Shown one piece after another: positions 18,707 through 28,449 of a stretch of DNA of 64,000 bases (the first letter of the stretch is position 1; each line of letters begins with the position of its first letter). The notes below the pieces were generated by a model. It made no database searches and was not told where the DNA came from. It was given only the letters and a program-made list of their open reading frames with translations. The position numbers and the translations under genes were made by a program. Source of the DNA: Pseudomonas putida (GTDB lineage: Bacteria > Pseudomonadota > Gammaproteobacteria > Pseudomonadales > Pseudomonadaceae); contig NZ_BSKJ01000002.1 of the NCBI RefSeq assembly GCF_030159595.1, forward strand, positions 365,881 to 429,880. The letters run 5' to 3'.

Positions 18707-20389
18707 ATGACAGACAAACCGGCCAAAGGAACGAAAACGCTCCCCGCCACCAGCATGAACGTGCAGAACGCCATACTCGGCCTGCGCGGGCGCGACTTGG
18801 TGTCGACCCTGCGCAAGGTCGGCCGCCACGGCCTGACCAACCCGCTGCACACGGCGCGGCACTTGTTGGCGCTCGGCAGCCAGCTGGGCCGCGTGATGCT
18901 GGGCGACTCGCCCTACCAGCCCAACCCTCGCGACAGCCGCTTCAGCGACCCGACCTGGAGCCAGAACCCGTTTTATCGCCGGGGGCTGCAAGCCTATCTG
19001 GCCTGGCAGAAGCAGACGCGCCAGTGGATCGACGAAAGCCACCTCGACGACGATGACCGGGCCCGTGCGCACTTTCTGTTCGGCATGATCAATGACGCCC
19101 TGGCACCGAGCAACTCGCTGCTCAACCCGCTGGCGGTCAAAGAGCTGCTGAACACGGGCGGGCAAAGCCTGGTGCGTGGCGTGGCCCACTTGCTCGACGA
19201 CCTGCGCCACAACGACGGCCTGCCGCGCCAGGTGGACGAACGCGCCTTCGAGGTGGGTGGCAGCCTGGCGGCGACGCCCGGCGCGGTGGTGTTTCGCAAC
19301 GAGCTGCTGGAGCTGATCCAGTACAAGCCGATGAGCGAAAAACAGCACGCCAGGCCCTTGCTGGTGGTGCCACCGCAAATCAACAAGTTCTATATTTTCG
19401 ACATGCAAGCGCACAACAGCTTCGTCCAGTACATGCTCAAGAACGGCCTGCAGGTGTTCATGATCAGCTGGCGCAACCCCGACCCGCGCCACCGCGAATG
19501 GGGGCTGTCCTCGTATGTGCAGGCCTTGGAAGAAGCGCTCAACGCCTGCCGCAGCATCAGCGGCAACCGCGACCCCAACCTGATGGGCGCCTGCGCCGGC
19601 GGGCTGACCATGGCCGCATTGCAGGGCCACCTGCAAGCCAAGCATCAATTGCGCAAGATCCGCAGCGCTACCTACCTGGTCAGCCTGCTCGACAGCAAGT
19701 TCGACAGCCCGGCCAGCCTGTTCGCCGACGAGCAGACCGTCGAGGCCGCCAAGCGCCGCTCGTATCAACGGGGCGTATTGGACGGTGGTGAGGTGGCGAG
19801 GATTTTCGCCTGGATGCGCCCCAACGACCTGATCTGGAACTACTGGGTCAACAACTACCTGTTGGGCAAAGCGCCACCCGCGTTCGACATCCTGTACTGG
19901 AACGCCGACAACACGCGCCTGCCGGCAGCACTGCACGGCGACTTGCTGGACTTTTTCAAGCACAACCCGCTCACCCACCCGGCAGGCCTTGAAGTGTGCG
20001 GCACGCCCATCGACCTCAAGCAGGTCAACCTGGACAGCTTTACCGTGGCCGGCAGCAACGATCACATCACCCCGTGGGACGCCGTGTATCGCTCGGCCTT
20101 GCTGCTCGGTGGCGAGCGTCGTTTCGTGCTGGCCAACAGCGGGCACATCCAAAGCATCATCAACCCACCTGGCAACCCCAAGGCTTACTACCTGGAAAAC
20201 CCCAAGCTTTCGGGCGACCCACGCGCCTGGTTCTACGAAGCCAAACGCAGCGACGGCAGCTGGTGGCCCTTGTGGCTGGAGTGGATCACGCCACGTTCCG
20301 GCCCGCTCAAGGCGCCCCGTACCGAACTGGGCAACAGCACCTATCCACCGCTCGGCCCGGCGCCAGGCACCTATGTCCTGACCCGATGA
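18707..20389 (+). CDS. phaC2: Class II poly(3-hydroxyalkanoate) synthase 2
   Basis: 560-residue paralogue of PhaC1 with the catalytic Cys at position 296 in GACAGG, D in SNDHITPW and H in SGHIQS. The whole protein aligns with PhaC1 (shared LLVVPPQINKFY, RSYQ, FAWMRPNDLIWNYWVNNYLL). Follows phaZ by 42 bases with GAGGGAG upstream of the ATG; phaD begins 13 bases after its stop. Confidence 0.97.
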   Translation: MTDKPAKGTKTLPATSMNVQNAILGLRGRDLVSTLRKVGRHGLTNPLHTARHLLALGSQLGRVMLGDSPYQPNPRDSRFSDPTWSQNPFYRRGLQAYLAWQKQTRQWIDESHLDDDDRARAHFLFGMINDALAPSNSLLNPLAVKELLNTGGQSLVRGVAHLLDDLRHNDGLPRQVDERAFEVGGSLAATPGAVVFRNELLELIQYKPMSEKQHARPLLVVPPQINKFYIFDMQAHNSFVQYMLKNGLQVFMISWRNPDPRHREWGLSSYVQALEEALNACRSISGNRDPNLMGACAGGLTMAALQGHLQAKHQLRKIRSATYLVSLLDSKFDSPASLFADEQTVEAAKRRSYQRGVLDGGEVARIFAWMRPNDLIWNYWVNNYLLGKAPPAFDILYWNADNTRLPAALHGDLLDFFKHNPLTHPAGLEVCGTPIDLKQVNLDSFTVAGSNDHITPWDAVYRSALLLGGERRFVLANSGHIQSIINPPGNPKAYYLENPKLSGDPRAWFYEAKRSDGSWWPLWLEWITPRSGPLKAPRTELGNSTYPPLGPAPGTYVLTR

Positions 20390-20402
20390 GCCTGACGACT
20401 GG

Positions 20403-21017
20403 ATGAAGACCCGCGACCGAATCCTCGAATGCGCCCTGCAACTGTTCAACCAACAGGGCGAACCGAATGTATCGACCCTGGAGATTGCCAACGAGCTCGG
20501 CATCAGCCCGGGTAACCTGTACTACCACTTCCACGGCAAGGAACCCTTGGTGCTGGGCCTGTTCGAGCGCTTCGAAGAAGCGCTGATGCCCCTGCTCGAC
20601 CCGCCCCTGGACGTGCGCCTGGACGCCGAAGACTACTGGTTGTTCCTGCACTTGATCGCCGAGCACATGGCCCAGTACCGCTTTCTGTTCCAGGACCTGT
20701 CCAACCTCACCGGCCGCCTGCCCAAGCTGGCGCGCGGCATGCGCAGCCTGATCAATGCACTCAAGCGTACGCTGGCGGCGTTGCTGGCCAGCCTCAAGGG
20801 CCAAGGGTTGGTAGAAAGCGAGACCCAGGCGTTGGGACAACTGGTGGAGCAGATCACGATGACACTGCTGTTCTCGCTGGATTACCAGCGGGTGCTGGGG
20901 CGCGAGGCGGATGTGGGGATTGTGGTGTACCAGGTGATGATGCTGGTGGCGCCGCATCTGCAGGCACAGGCGCGGGCGGCGGCGGAGCAGTTGGCGGTGC
21001 GGTATCTGGAGAGGTAA
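20403..21017 (+). CDS. phaD: PhaD, TetR-family regulator of PHA genes
   Basis: 204-residue regulator with an N-terminal helix-turn-helix (VSTLEIANELGISPGNLYYH at about 22-41). In P. putida PhaD activates the phaC1 and phaI promoters, probably in response to a CoA intermediate. Last gene of the plus-strand pha operon, convergent with phaF across a REP cluster. Confidence 0.95.
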   Translation: MKTRDRILECALQLFNQQGEPNVSTLEIANELGISPGNLYYHFHGKEPLVLGLFERFEEALMPLLDPPLDVRLDAEDYWLFLHLIAEHMAQYRFLFQDLSNLTGRLPKLARGMRSLINALKRTLAALLASLKGQGLVESETQALGQLVEQITMTLLFSLDYQRVLGREADVGIVVYQVMMLVAPHLQAQARAAAEQLAVRYLER

Positions 21018-21040
21018 ACCGCTGAACCGGCACTGCTTTG

Positions 21041-21177
21041 GTGGGAGCGGGCTTGCCCCGCGAACCAGGGCGAAGCCCTGGCCATGAAACCCCGGTGTCC
21101 GGGCCGGCCTCTTCGCGGGACAAGCCCGCTCCCACAGTGGACAGCAGCGTCCTTGTGGAAGTGGGCTTACCCACGAA
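21041..21177. repeat. REP cluster (two inverted units plus one degenerate unit)
   Basis: REP units at 21041-21064 and 21112-21135 (inverted) and a diverged copy at about 21155-21177 (GTGGGCTTACCCAC core). Between the first two lie two further stems, CCAGGGC/GCCCTGG (21065-21081) and CCCGG/CCGGG (21091-21103). Sits between convergent phaD and phaF. Confidence 0.88.
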
Positions 21178-21192
21178 AAGCACGACGCGGTA

Positions 21193-21960
21193 TCAGATCA
21201 GGGTACCGGTGCCCGTTGGTGCCGATGGCGCGCTGCTGGCCTGGGCGGTGGCAGGTGCCGGGGCGGCGGTAGCGGCCGGGGCGGCGCTGGCAGCGGGTGC
21301 TGCTGGCTTGGTGGCGGCCGGTGCTTTCTTCACCGCAGGTTTCTTCGCTGCCGCGGGCTTGGCCGCTGCCGGTTTAGCCGCAGGCTTGGCAGCTACAGGT
21401 TTGGCCGCAGGCTTCGCCGCTGCCGTTTTAGCTGCAGGTTTGGCCGCCGCGGTTTTCGCCGCAGGCTTGGCCGCGGCTGCCTTGGCCAGTGGCTTGGCCG
21501 CTGCCTTGCTCGCAGCCGGCTTGGCGGCGGCAGTGCGCGACGAAATCGGCGTAACCGAAGCACCGGTCAGCTTCTCGATCTGCTTGGTCAGGCTGTCCAC
21601 CTGCTGGTGCAGGGCCTTGATCTCATTGCGGCTCGGTACACCCAGGCGCGAAATGGCGCTGTTCAGGCGCTTGTCGAAGGCCTCTTCGAGTTCGCTCCAC
21701 TTGCCCAGCGCGAGGTCCTTCACGCCAGACACGCGCGAAGTGGTCGACGACTTGGCGGTTTCGGCTACGTCTTCGGCGGTTTTCTTGGCTTGCTTCTCGG
21801 CCTTCTCGCCATCTTTCACCAGCGAGTCGAACAGCTTCGGGCCGTCCTGGTCGACTTTCGAGTAGATACCCAGCCCCGCCAGCCAGATCTTGCGGGAGTA
21901 CTTCTCGATCCCGCCGATCCAGGAGCTGCCTTCTTTTTCGGTGTTCTTCTTGCCAGCCAT
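21193..21960 (-). CDS. phaF: PhaF, phasin and nucleoid-associated protein
   Basis: Granule-associated protein of 255 residues. The N-terminal half is the phasin domain (SSWIGGIEKYSRKIWLAGLG, then coiled coil and a QQVDSLTKQIEKL heptad region near 105-120). The C-terminal half is a histone H1-like Ala/Lys/Pro tail of AAKP repeats that binds DNA and helps distribute granules at division. ATG at 21960 follows GGAGAT; cotranscribed with phaI. Confidence 0.96.
   Translation of the reverse strand: MAGKKNTEKEGSSWIGGIEKYSRKIWLAGLGIYSKVDQDGPKLFDSLVKDGEKAEKQAKKTAEDVAETAKSSTTSRVSGVKDLALGKWSELEEAFDKRLNSAISRLGVPSRNEIKALHQQVDSLTKQIEKLTGASVTPISSRTAAAKPAASKAAAKPLAKAAAAKPAAKTAAAKPAAKTAAAKPAAKPVAAKPAAKPAAAKPAAAKKPAVKKAPAATKPAAPAASAAPAATAAPAPATAQASSAPSAPTGTGTLI
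21327..21534 (-). repeat. AAKP-type coding repeat of phaF
   Basis: Imperfect short repeats (AAKPAAKT, AAKPAAKP and variants) coding the basic DNA-binding tail of PhaF. Such repeats vary in number between strains. Confidence 0.8.
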
Positions 21961-21970
21961 CCTGATCTCC

Positions 21971-22390
21971 TTATGGTTTGTGCGCGACGCGCTCAAGCAG
22001 CTCGTGCAACTGTTCAAGCTTGATCGACAGCGCCTCAACGTCATGTTTAGACGGAATGCCGAGGCGATTCAAGGCGCGTCCTACCCGTGCGTCGAAAGCT
22101 TTTTCGATCTTGTCGAGTTGAATTTCTACCTTGCCGCGTACGCGACTGACTTCTTCAGCGGCTTCGTCGATCTGGTTGTTGGCAGCATCGAGCTCTTTGT
22201 CGATGCGTTTCTTGCCACGCTTCTCGACGCCTTCGCCGGCCTTGACCAGCTCATGGAAGTAGTCGGAGCCTTCCTGGCCCACACGCGCATAAGCGCCAAT
22301 GCCAGCCAGCCAGATCTTGCGCGCGTAGCCGCGCACTTCGCCCAGCGTACCCGGGGCGTCGTCCTTTTTCTTCACCGTCACTTTGGCCAT
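21971..22390 (-). CDS. phaI: PhaI phasin
   Basis: 139-residue phasin that coats PHA granules. It shares the GxxRGYARKIWLAGIGAYARVG segment with PhaF and has a coiled-coil C-terminus (SIKLEQLHELLERV) but lacks the basic tail. ATG at 22390 chosen; upstream in-frame ATGs would add residues with no similarity to the phasin family. First gene of phaI-phaF, divergent from the giant gene at 22569. Confidence 0.95.
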   Translation of the reverse strand: MAKVTVKKKDDAPGTLGEVRGYARKIWLAGIGAYARVGQEGSDYFHELVKAGEGVEKRGKKRIDKELDAANNQIDEAAEEVSRVRGKVEIQLDKIEKAFDARVGRALNRLGIPSKHDVEALSIKLEQLHELLERVAHKP

Positions 22391-22568
22391 GCTCTGTACC
22401 TCATGCTCATGAGTGGAGGAGGAACCGCCCATGGAGGCTGGGCTTGAGCATAAGGTAGGGTCTGGAATTAGAATCTTCACCCTAAGATGGCCGCGCTGAC
22501 TTATCTACCGCAGCGGCTTCAGGTTAGCGTTTCAGCATTCGGCTCCCCTTTGACCGGAGCCTGATGCC
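22391..22568. promoter_or_regulatory. Divergent region phaI / giant toxin-like gene
   Basis: 178 bases holding both promoters. On the plus side a stem GGCTCC (22541-22546) / GGAGCC (22556-22561) contains the Shine-Dalgarno GGAG of the downstream gene. I could not place the PhaD-controlled phaI promoter precisely. Confidence 0.5.
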
Positions 22569-25500
22569 ATGCCCCAATCACTGCCCCCACCCTCTATTTC
22601 CTTCAAGCATCTGGTAGCGACGCAGTTCGCCAGCCGCCCCGGCCTGCGCGAAGTCGTGGCCTGCGCGGGTTTCGACGCACTCGCAGCACGCTACCCATGG
22701 ACCCGCAAGAACCACCCACAGCTGCAGTCCATAACCGGCTTCAGCATCCTGCATGACCTGGATGAAGGACCACCGACACTGCCAGGCAACCTGGTAGATA
22801 CATTGCTCGAACATTTCCTCAACGGCCAACCCATGGCGCTCAAGCCCACGGACCAACTCAGCCTGAACCCACCCGCCATCTTTCGTCCCCAGCATGTTGC
22901 GCCGGCCATCGATATTCGCATGGCCGACCTGAACACTGCCTACGACGATGTGCTTGCAACCCTTTCCGAGACCTTTCAACAGGCGCAGGTCAGTTTCTGG
23001 AACAGCCGCGACGGTGATTCGGATGTAACCCGCCTGCGTTGGATGCAGCAGGTACTCAAGGCCGCACTGCTCGGCACACTTGAACGCCAGGGCCTGGACA
23101 GCGATCAGAAGGCCGTGTTGTACGCCATTCTTGCTCAAGCCAGTACAGAGGCAAACGTGCAGGGGTTGCAGGTTTCACTCGGCAACCCAGGCAGCACGGT
23201 TCACGAGGTATTGCCGGACCTGCTCATCACTGGCAAACAAAATGCGCGCGAGCTGGTCTTGTGGTGCAAGCCCTCAGGCACCGTGCGCGGCTTCAACGGG
23301 ATCACTGCGTTCGCCACAGCCCTGCGCGACGAGCTTTCAGAGCACCATACGTTCGACACGATGTCCTGGGCCTGCACGGCATTGAGCGAAGACCCGTTCA
23401 GCTATCAGGCTCGGCAATTGCTCAACGGCCTGCTGCAAAAGATTGACCGGGTGCAGCTGGGCGCCATCGAACACATTGCAGATCTGGAGGCGCGCTTCAA
23501 CACGCTGAGCGACCCCTCATCGATATTCCCGGCGAGCTTCCACCTCGTGCAATCGACACCCGCGATCCCGCTGCCTGACTGGCTCGAGAGCGCCACCGTG
23601 ACTGACCGTTTCCAGTACCACACGGCACTGCTGAAGCTGTCGGCAGGGCAAATGCTGGCGCAAGGTGAAACCTCCCTGGACGGGATCGAAAACCTGCAGC
23701 AATACACGGTTCGTCGCCTGTGTGAGCAAATGCGCGATGACCACCCGAACCAGCAACCGTGCAACCCAGACCAGGTGCTGATCACAATTTCACAAGTTGT
23801 ACAGGTGTCCTCCATAGGGCCCGCAAAGCTTGAGTACCTGAAAACCATCAGCCTGACCGAGCTGGCCATCTCACGCCTGCAATTGGGTAGCGACCAGGTG
23901 GCCTCGGCTATTCAATTGACCGGGCAACAGCCGACAAGCAGCTGGCTGGACCTTGACTATGTCAACGCACTGATCGTTGCCGTGGATGTCGGTGGCCAGT
24001 ATCCGCAGTTTGTCCACGACCAGTTGCAGACGCGCACTGACACCGACAAACGCCGCCAGCGCTTTGCCGAAGAATGGCGTAATGCCTTACTGCTGAGCGC
24101 ATTACACGCCAAGATCGCGGGGCAGTTGAGCGAACGCAACTGGCAGGTCATCGCAGACTTTTGCCACCGCGACGCCCACTCGAACACATCGCTGAAGATG
24201 GGGCCACTGTCGTTCAGCAGCGTGCCGGGTGGCCCAAAGGCAAACCGGGTGCAGGCCATGTTCGTCATCGAGGTGTCCGCCACCGGAGCCTGGATACTCT
24301 ACCGGCCCATGTACGCCACGCAGGCCATCAGACAGTTCAGCAGCCGCAATCAATTGATGAACACCATCCGGACCGAACAAGCCCTGCAGCAGGACATCCT
24401 CACCTGGCTGGATGACGACGCGCGTCCTGTTTATGCCAACCATGGCTTTTCCCATCCGCATCTGCATGCGGGCCTCACTGAACTGGCGCATCTGGTGGGG
24501 CCAGGATCGGCAATGACCGCTGACGCGATCGAGCGCTTGAGGGCGCCTGTCACCTTGGCCTTCACTCCGTGGTCGGGCAACCTGGACAATGTGATGTATC
24601 AAGCCAGGGCTGACATGCTCGTGTTGCTGGCCTCATGGCAGAGCATCTCCAACGCCCAGCAACGCTGGGCCCTGGTCAGGCAGTTCGCATGGCTGGCGTT
24701 CAATACGGCCACGCCCTTGCTGCGAGGGCCTGCAGGTTTGCTGGCCTGGCTGGTCACAGCCTTGCTCAGTATCAAGGACGACCTGGTCGCATTGACCCAA
24801 GGCAGCATCGAAGAAAAGTGGCTCGCCGGTGCCGACATCCTGCTGAACCTGGCCATGTTGCTAGCCCATGGGCCCGCGACCGCCAGCCCCGAACCGGAAC
24901 GCCCCGTTCAGCCCGGACCGCGCCGAGTTTCCAGCCCAACTGCACCACAGCCACCCGAGGAATCAGCCTGGGCCCCTGCCACCGAGCAACCCGGGCCTGC
25001 TGCGCTCAACGTCAGCCAATGGGGCCGCGACCAGCGGCTCGGCAACCTGCCGCGTGAAGCCCGTGCGGCGCTCAGCACCTTACGCGCCAAGGCCAACCTC
25101 AACGGGCAAAATGCAGTGGCCAACGGCCGAATGCGAGGCCTGTACAAGGTTGACGACCGCTACTATGTGAAACTGCAGGACGTTGCCTATGAGGTTGAAG
25201 AGACCTATAGCGGCATGCGCATCATCGGACCGGAAGTCAGCCAGAGTGAATGGTCACAGACGTGGGGCGCAGAACCTGACGGTTACTACATTGTCGGCCG
25301 CGAACGCAGCCGTGGGCCTTGGCTGACGCGCTGGAACGGCGAATGGATGCTCGACCTGCACCTGCCGGGCGGGATGCCGAAAGCGACCAAGGTGCTGATT
25401 GATGAGAAGAAACAAGCTTTCACGAAAATGCTGGAAAGCCGCGCGGCGAATGACAAAAAACTCACCAGCACGGAAACGTTCCTCAATGGGTATCTGGAAC

Positions 25501-27266
25501 GGGTAAAACCGTATGACGAGGCGCACCTGGCATTCCAGCAGTCCCTGGATGCTCACCCCGGTGTAGACCTTGGCGACCTGCCAGAGGAACTGCAGGTACG
25601 ACGACAGGCACTACAGGCCCTGCGCAACGAGGCGCGTGCGAACTTTGATGTGCTGGCCCTTACCTACGAAAAACAGGCCGCCCTGATAAGGGATCAAGCG
25701 CAGCTTTTCGCCAGCATGAGTGACCCGAAATACGCCAGGTTCGACCCAAAGGCGAGTGCCTCCTATGCCCGTGGGCAATGGTGGGAGCAGTTGCTCACCG
25801 CCGACGTGCAGCAGTTCCGCCGCCTGCTCGAAATGAATGACTATGGGGCACTCAAAGACCAATCGCGCCGGCTCGTACAGCTGCCTTTTGGCCACGAGCA
25901 GGCCCAGCTGTACCTGGATTACAGCAAGCACGTCGAGGCAGCACTGGCGACCCATAGGCGCCTCTTCAACGTCAGCCAACACCTCGACCAAAACCTCAGC
26001 GAAGCGCTGACAGATCGGCAGATCCAATTTTCTGGCAAGCGCAAGAAGCTTGATGCCATCATCAACAACCGGCGATATTCGACGCTGATTACCCGAGCCC
26101 AGATCCTCAGCGACCTGTATCAGTTGGTCGTGAACAGAGACCGGCTGACCGCTGAGAGCTTCGAAAGCACCCTGCTCTCACAGAAAACGTTGCGCAGCAA
26201 ACATCTGCACGAAGCGCTGCTGAGCCATGACAGCCTCGCTGCAGCCGGCCTGAAGCCAGAGGAGCAGAAAGAGCCGCTGGAGAGCGCACTGAGCGAATAC
26301 AAACTGTCACTGGGCAATGCCGAGTATCTGCTTTCGCGCGACATGCCGGCAGTGGACAGCGGCAAGCTCAATGAGTACATCACTGAACTGCATGCACTGA
26401 TAAACCTGACCGAGCATGACCTGGGCTTGATCTCTGCTGCGGCCGACACGCAGGCTGCAGTGCCCGAACAACCTGTGACGCATAGGGTGCGCCCTGTCAG
26501 GCGCAAGGTGATCCGCACCAACCGGGGCAGATCCCTGATTGTCGAGCAGGCTGATGAAAACAGCGAAGCCGTGCAGATCGACCCGCTGACCGAACAGACC
26601 GTTGCGCGCTATCAGCAACAAGCAGATCACTGGGAGGCCGTGCCGCACGTTGCGCCGGCAACTGACTACGCTCGCCTTCGCCGTACCGGTAACGACCTGC
26701 TGGCCCAGAAAACCGCCAGGGTCGCCTACGCTGCCCGCCACCTGGAAGGCCCCAACAGCCTGGCCGACCAACTCGACTTCTATATTCAGGACATGGGGGA
26801 CATTGCCGCCCAGTTGCGTACCGGCCCGGATCAAGGGCATCCACTGGCCGCCAGGCTGGAACAGGCAGTAACCGAGGTACAGGCTGAAAAACAACGCCTG
26901 TTGACCACTGCTTACCTTGACACCCAGCACCCGGACAGCAAAGCGTTGCGCTTCCTGGTAGAGGCCGGCGAAGTCGAGGTCAGGCTGACCAGAAGCCGCA
27001 AGCGGCTCAAGGCCAACGATTTTCTGGATGTGTATGACATTTATCGGCTGCAGCCCAGAGCCAAGCTCTGGGAAGCGCATTTCCATTACACCAGCGCCAC
27101 TGCCAATGCCCGGCGGTTTGCCAAAGGGCATTTGAAGTTCCCGGACGCCATGAGCCGTGACGAGCGGTTGCAACGGGTACTGGCGCCCTCGGAGCGCTAT
27201 CAGATCTATCGGGGTGACCTGCGTCTGGAGCAGATCGAGGACCTTGTCCCGTTCCCCGACAACTGA
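22569..27266 (+). CDS. Giant dermonecrotic-toxin-like (DUF6543-type) protein
   Basis: 1565 residues, function unknown. It resembles very large Pseudomonas proteins annotated as 'dermonecrotic toxin domain' (DUF6543). Recognisable parts: an LVLWCKPSG...FATALRDEL motif at about 229-256, like the ALYIP...F...LRDRL motif of the 1842-residue protein in this window; RADMLVLLASWQSISNAQQRW followed by a hydrophobic stretch near 680-735; a Pro-rich linker near 775-805; a GLYKVDDRYYVKL module near 858-940; then long alpha-helical, coiled-coil-rich C-terminal third. No signal peptide or enzyme motif seen. Sits alone between phaI and a PHA-system gene that are close neighbours in other P. putida strains. 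Could be a secreted or contact-delivered toxin; this is inference from the family. Confidence 0.6.
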   Translation: MPQSLPPPSISFKHLVATQFASRPGLREVVACAGFDALAARYPWTRKNHPQLQSITGFSILHDLDEGPPTLPGNLVDTLLEHFLNGQPMALKPTDQLSLNPPAIFRPQHVAPAIDIRMADLNTAYDDVLATLSETFQQAQVSFWNSRDGDSDVTRLRWMQQVLKAALLGTLERQGLDSDQKAVLYAILAQASTEANVQGLQVSLGNPGSTVHEVLPDLLITGKQNARELVLWCKPSGTVRGFNGITAFATALRDELSEHHTFDTMSWACTALSEDPFSYQARQLLNGLLQKIDRVQLGAIEHIADLEARFNTLSDPSSIFPASFHLVQSTPAIPLPDWLESATVTDRFQYHTALLKLSAGQMLAQGETSLDGIENLQQYTVRRLCEQMRDDHPNQQPCNPDQVLITISQVVQVSSIGPAKLEYLKTISLTELAISRLQLGSDQVASAIQLTGQQPTSSWLDLDYVNALIVAVDVGGQYPQFVHDQLQTRTDTDKRRQRFAEEWRNALLLSALHAKIAGQLSERNWQVIADFCHRDAHSNTSLKMGPLSFSSVPGGPKANRVQAMFVIEVSATGAWILYRPMYATQAIRQFSSRNQLMNTIRTEQALQQDILTWLDDDARPVYANHGFSHPHLHAGLTELAHLVGPGSAMTADAIERLRAPVTLAFTPWSGNLDNVMYQARADMLVLLASWQSISNAQQRWALVRQFAWLAFNTATPLLRGPAGLLAWLVTALLSIKDDLVALTQGSIEEKWLAGADILLNLAMLLAHGPATASPEPERPVQPGPRRVSSPTAPQPPEESAWAPATEQPGPAALNVSQWGRDQRLGNLPREARAALSTLRAKANLNGQNAVANGRMRGLYKVDDRYYVKLQDVAYEVEETYSGMRIIGPEVSQSEWSQTWGAEPDGYYIVGRERSRGPWLTRWNGEWMLDLHLPGGMPKATKVLIDEKKQAFTKMLESRAANDKKLTSTETFLNGYLERVKPYDEAHLAFQQSLDAHPGVDLGDLPEELQVRRQALQALRNEARANFDVLALTYEKQAALIRDQAQLFASMSDPKYARFDPKASASYARGQWWEQLLTADVQQFRRLLEMNDYGALKDQSRRLVQLPFGHEQAQLYLDYSKHVEAALATHRRLFNVSQHLDQNLSEALTDRQIQFSGKRKKLDAIINNRRYSTLITRAQILSDLYQLVVNRDRLTAESFESTLLSQKTLRSKHLHEALLSHDSLAAAGLKPEEQKEPLESALSEYKLSLGNAEYLLSRDMPAVDSGKLNEYITELHALINLTEHDLGLISAAADTQAAVPEQPVTHRVRPVRRKVIRTNRGRSLIVEQADENSEAVQIDPLTEQTVARYQQQADHWEAVPHVAPATDYARLRRTGNDLLAQKTARVAYAARHLEGPNSLADQLDFYIQDMGDIAAQLRTGPDQGHPLAARLEQAVTEVQAEKQRLLTTAYLDTQHPDSKALRFLVEAGEVEVRLTRSRKRLKANDFLDVYDIYRLQPRAKLWEAHFHYTSATANARRFAKGHLKFPDAMSRDERLQRVLAPSERYQIYRGDLRLEQIEDLVPFPDN

Positions 27267-27278
27267 GCGCAGCGGGCG

Positions 27279-27554
27279 TCAGGCCAGTGCCTTGTCCAGC
27301 GCCCGCTCTATTTCACCTTTGATGGTGCCGCTCATCATCGACAGCATCATGCCCAGCTTCAGCTCCACGCGGATGCTGTCCTCACCGATGTGCACGCTAC
27401 CGTTGGCGCCGCTGCGCGCCACCTCGACCCGGTCACCGTTCCAGGTGGCCTTCAGGTCATATTCGCGGCTGAGCTTGTCGACCAGGGCTTCGGCCTTGGC
27501 GCGGGCGGCATCGCGGCCGAGGGAGTGTTTGCGTTCGACGCTGATCTGGGTCAT
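27279..27554 (-). CDS. PHA-system family protein (TIGR02610-type)
   Basis: 91-residue protein of the 'putative polyhydroxyalkanoic acid system' family found near pha loci. Sequence starts TQISVERKHSLGRDAARAKAEAL and has a VHIGEDSIRVELKLG strand region. ATG at 27554 fits the family N-terminus. Convergent with the giant gene (stop-to-stop 12 bases) and divergent from ubiE. Function not known. Confidence 0.85.
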   Translation of the reverse strand: MTQISVERKHSLGRDAARAKAEALVDKLSREYDLKATWNGDRVEVARSGANGSVHIGEDSIRVELKLGMMLSMMSGTIKGEIERALDKALA

Positions 27555-27678
27555 GCGGGTGTTCCTGAAGATGTAGACATAATCAGCATTATGCCCGCCC
27601 CTGCCCACTGGCACACCCCGCCAAGACAAATCCGCCCGTTCGCCCTAGAATGGCGGTAATTTTTTCCGGTGAAGCGAT

Positions 27679-28449
27679 ATGAACGACCAGCGCAAAGGCG
27701 AACACGCCGAACCCACCACCCATTTCGGCTACCAGGACGTGCCTGAAAGCCAGAAGGCGAAGAAAGTCGCCGAAGTGTTCCACTCGGTGGCCGCCAAGTA
27801 CGACCTGATGAACGACGTGCTGTCTGGCGGCATGCACCGCCTGTGGAAGCGCTTTACCATCGAGTTGTCGGGCGTACGCAGCGGCAACCGCGTGCTGGAC
27901 ATCGCCGGCGGTACCGGCGACCTGGCGGCCAAGTTCTCGCGCCTGGTCGGCCCCACCGGGCAGGTCGTACTGGCCGACATCAACGAATCGATGCTCAAGG
28001 TTGGCCGTGACCGCCTGCTGGACCGTGGTGTGGCTGGCAACATCGAGTTCGTCCAGGCCGACGCTGAAAAGCTGCCGTTCCCCGACAACCACTTCGATTG
28101 CGTGACCATCGCTTTCGGCCTGCGCAACGTCACCCACAAGGACGAAGCAATCCGCTCGATGCTGCGCGTGCTCAAGCCCGGCGGCCGCCTGTTGATCCTG
28201 GAGTTCTCCAAGCCGACCAACAAGCTGATGTCCAAGGCCTACGACGCCTACTCCTTCGCCTTCATGCCGCTGGCTGGCAAGCTGATCACCAATGACTCCG
28301 AGAGCTACCGTTACCTCGCCGAGTCGATCCGCATGCACCCCGACCAGGAAACCCTGAAGAGCATGATGGTCGAGGCCGGTTTCGACCGCGTCACCTACCA
28401 CAACATGACCAGCGGCATCGTTGCCGTGCACCGGGGGATCAAGCCCTGA
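27679..28449 (+). CDS. ubiE: Ubiquinone/menaquinone C-methyltransferase
   Basis: SAM-dependent methyltransferase (256 residues) that methylates the ring carbon in ubiquinone synthesis. SAM motif [11 protein letters not shown] at about 74-84, [25 protein letters not shown] and [11 protein letters not shown] are the UbiE signatures. Its stop overlaps ubiJ by one base; ubiE-ubiJ-ubiB is a conserved ubiquinone operon. Confidence 0.97.
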   Translation: MNDQRKGEHAEPTTHFGYQDVPESQKAKKVAEVFHSVAAKYDLMNDVLSGGMHRLWKRFTIELSGVRSGNRVLDIAGGTGDLAAKFSRLVGPTGQVVLADINESMLKVGRDRLLDRGVAGNIEFVQADAEKLPFPDNHFDCVTIAFGLRNVTHKDEAIRSMLRVLKPGGRLLILEFSKPTNKLMSKAYDAYSFAFMPLAGKLITNDSESYRYLAESIRMHPDQETLKSMMVEAGFDRVTYHNMTSGIVAVHRGIKP

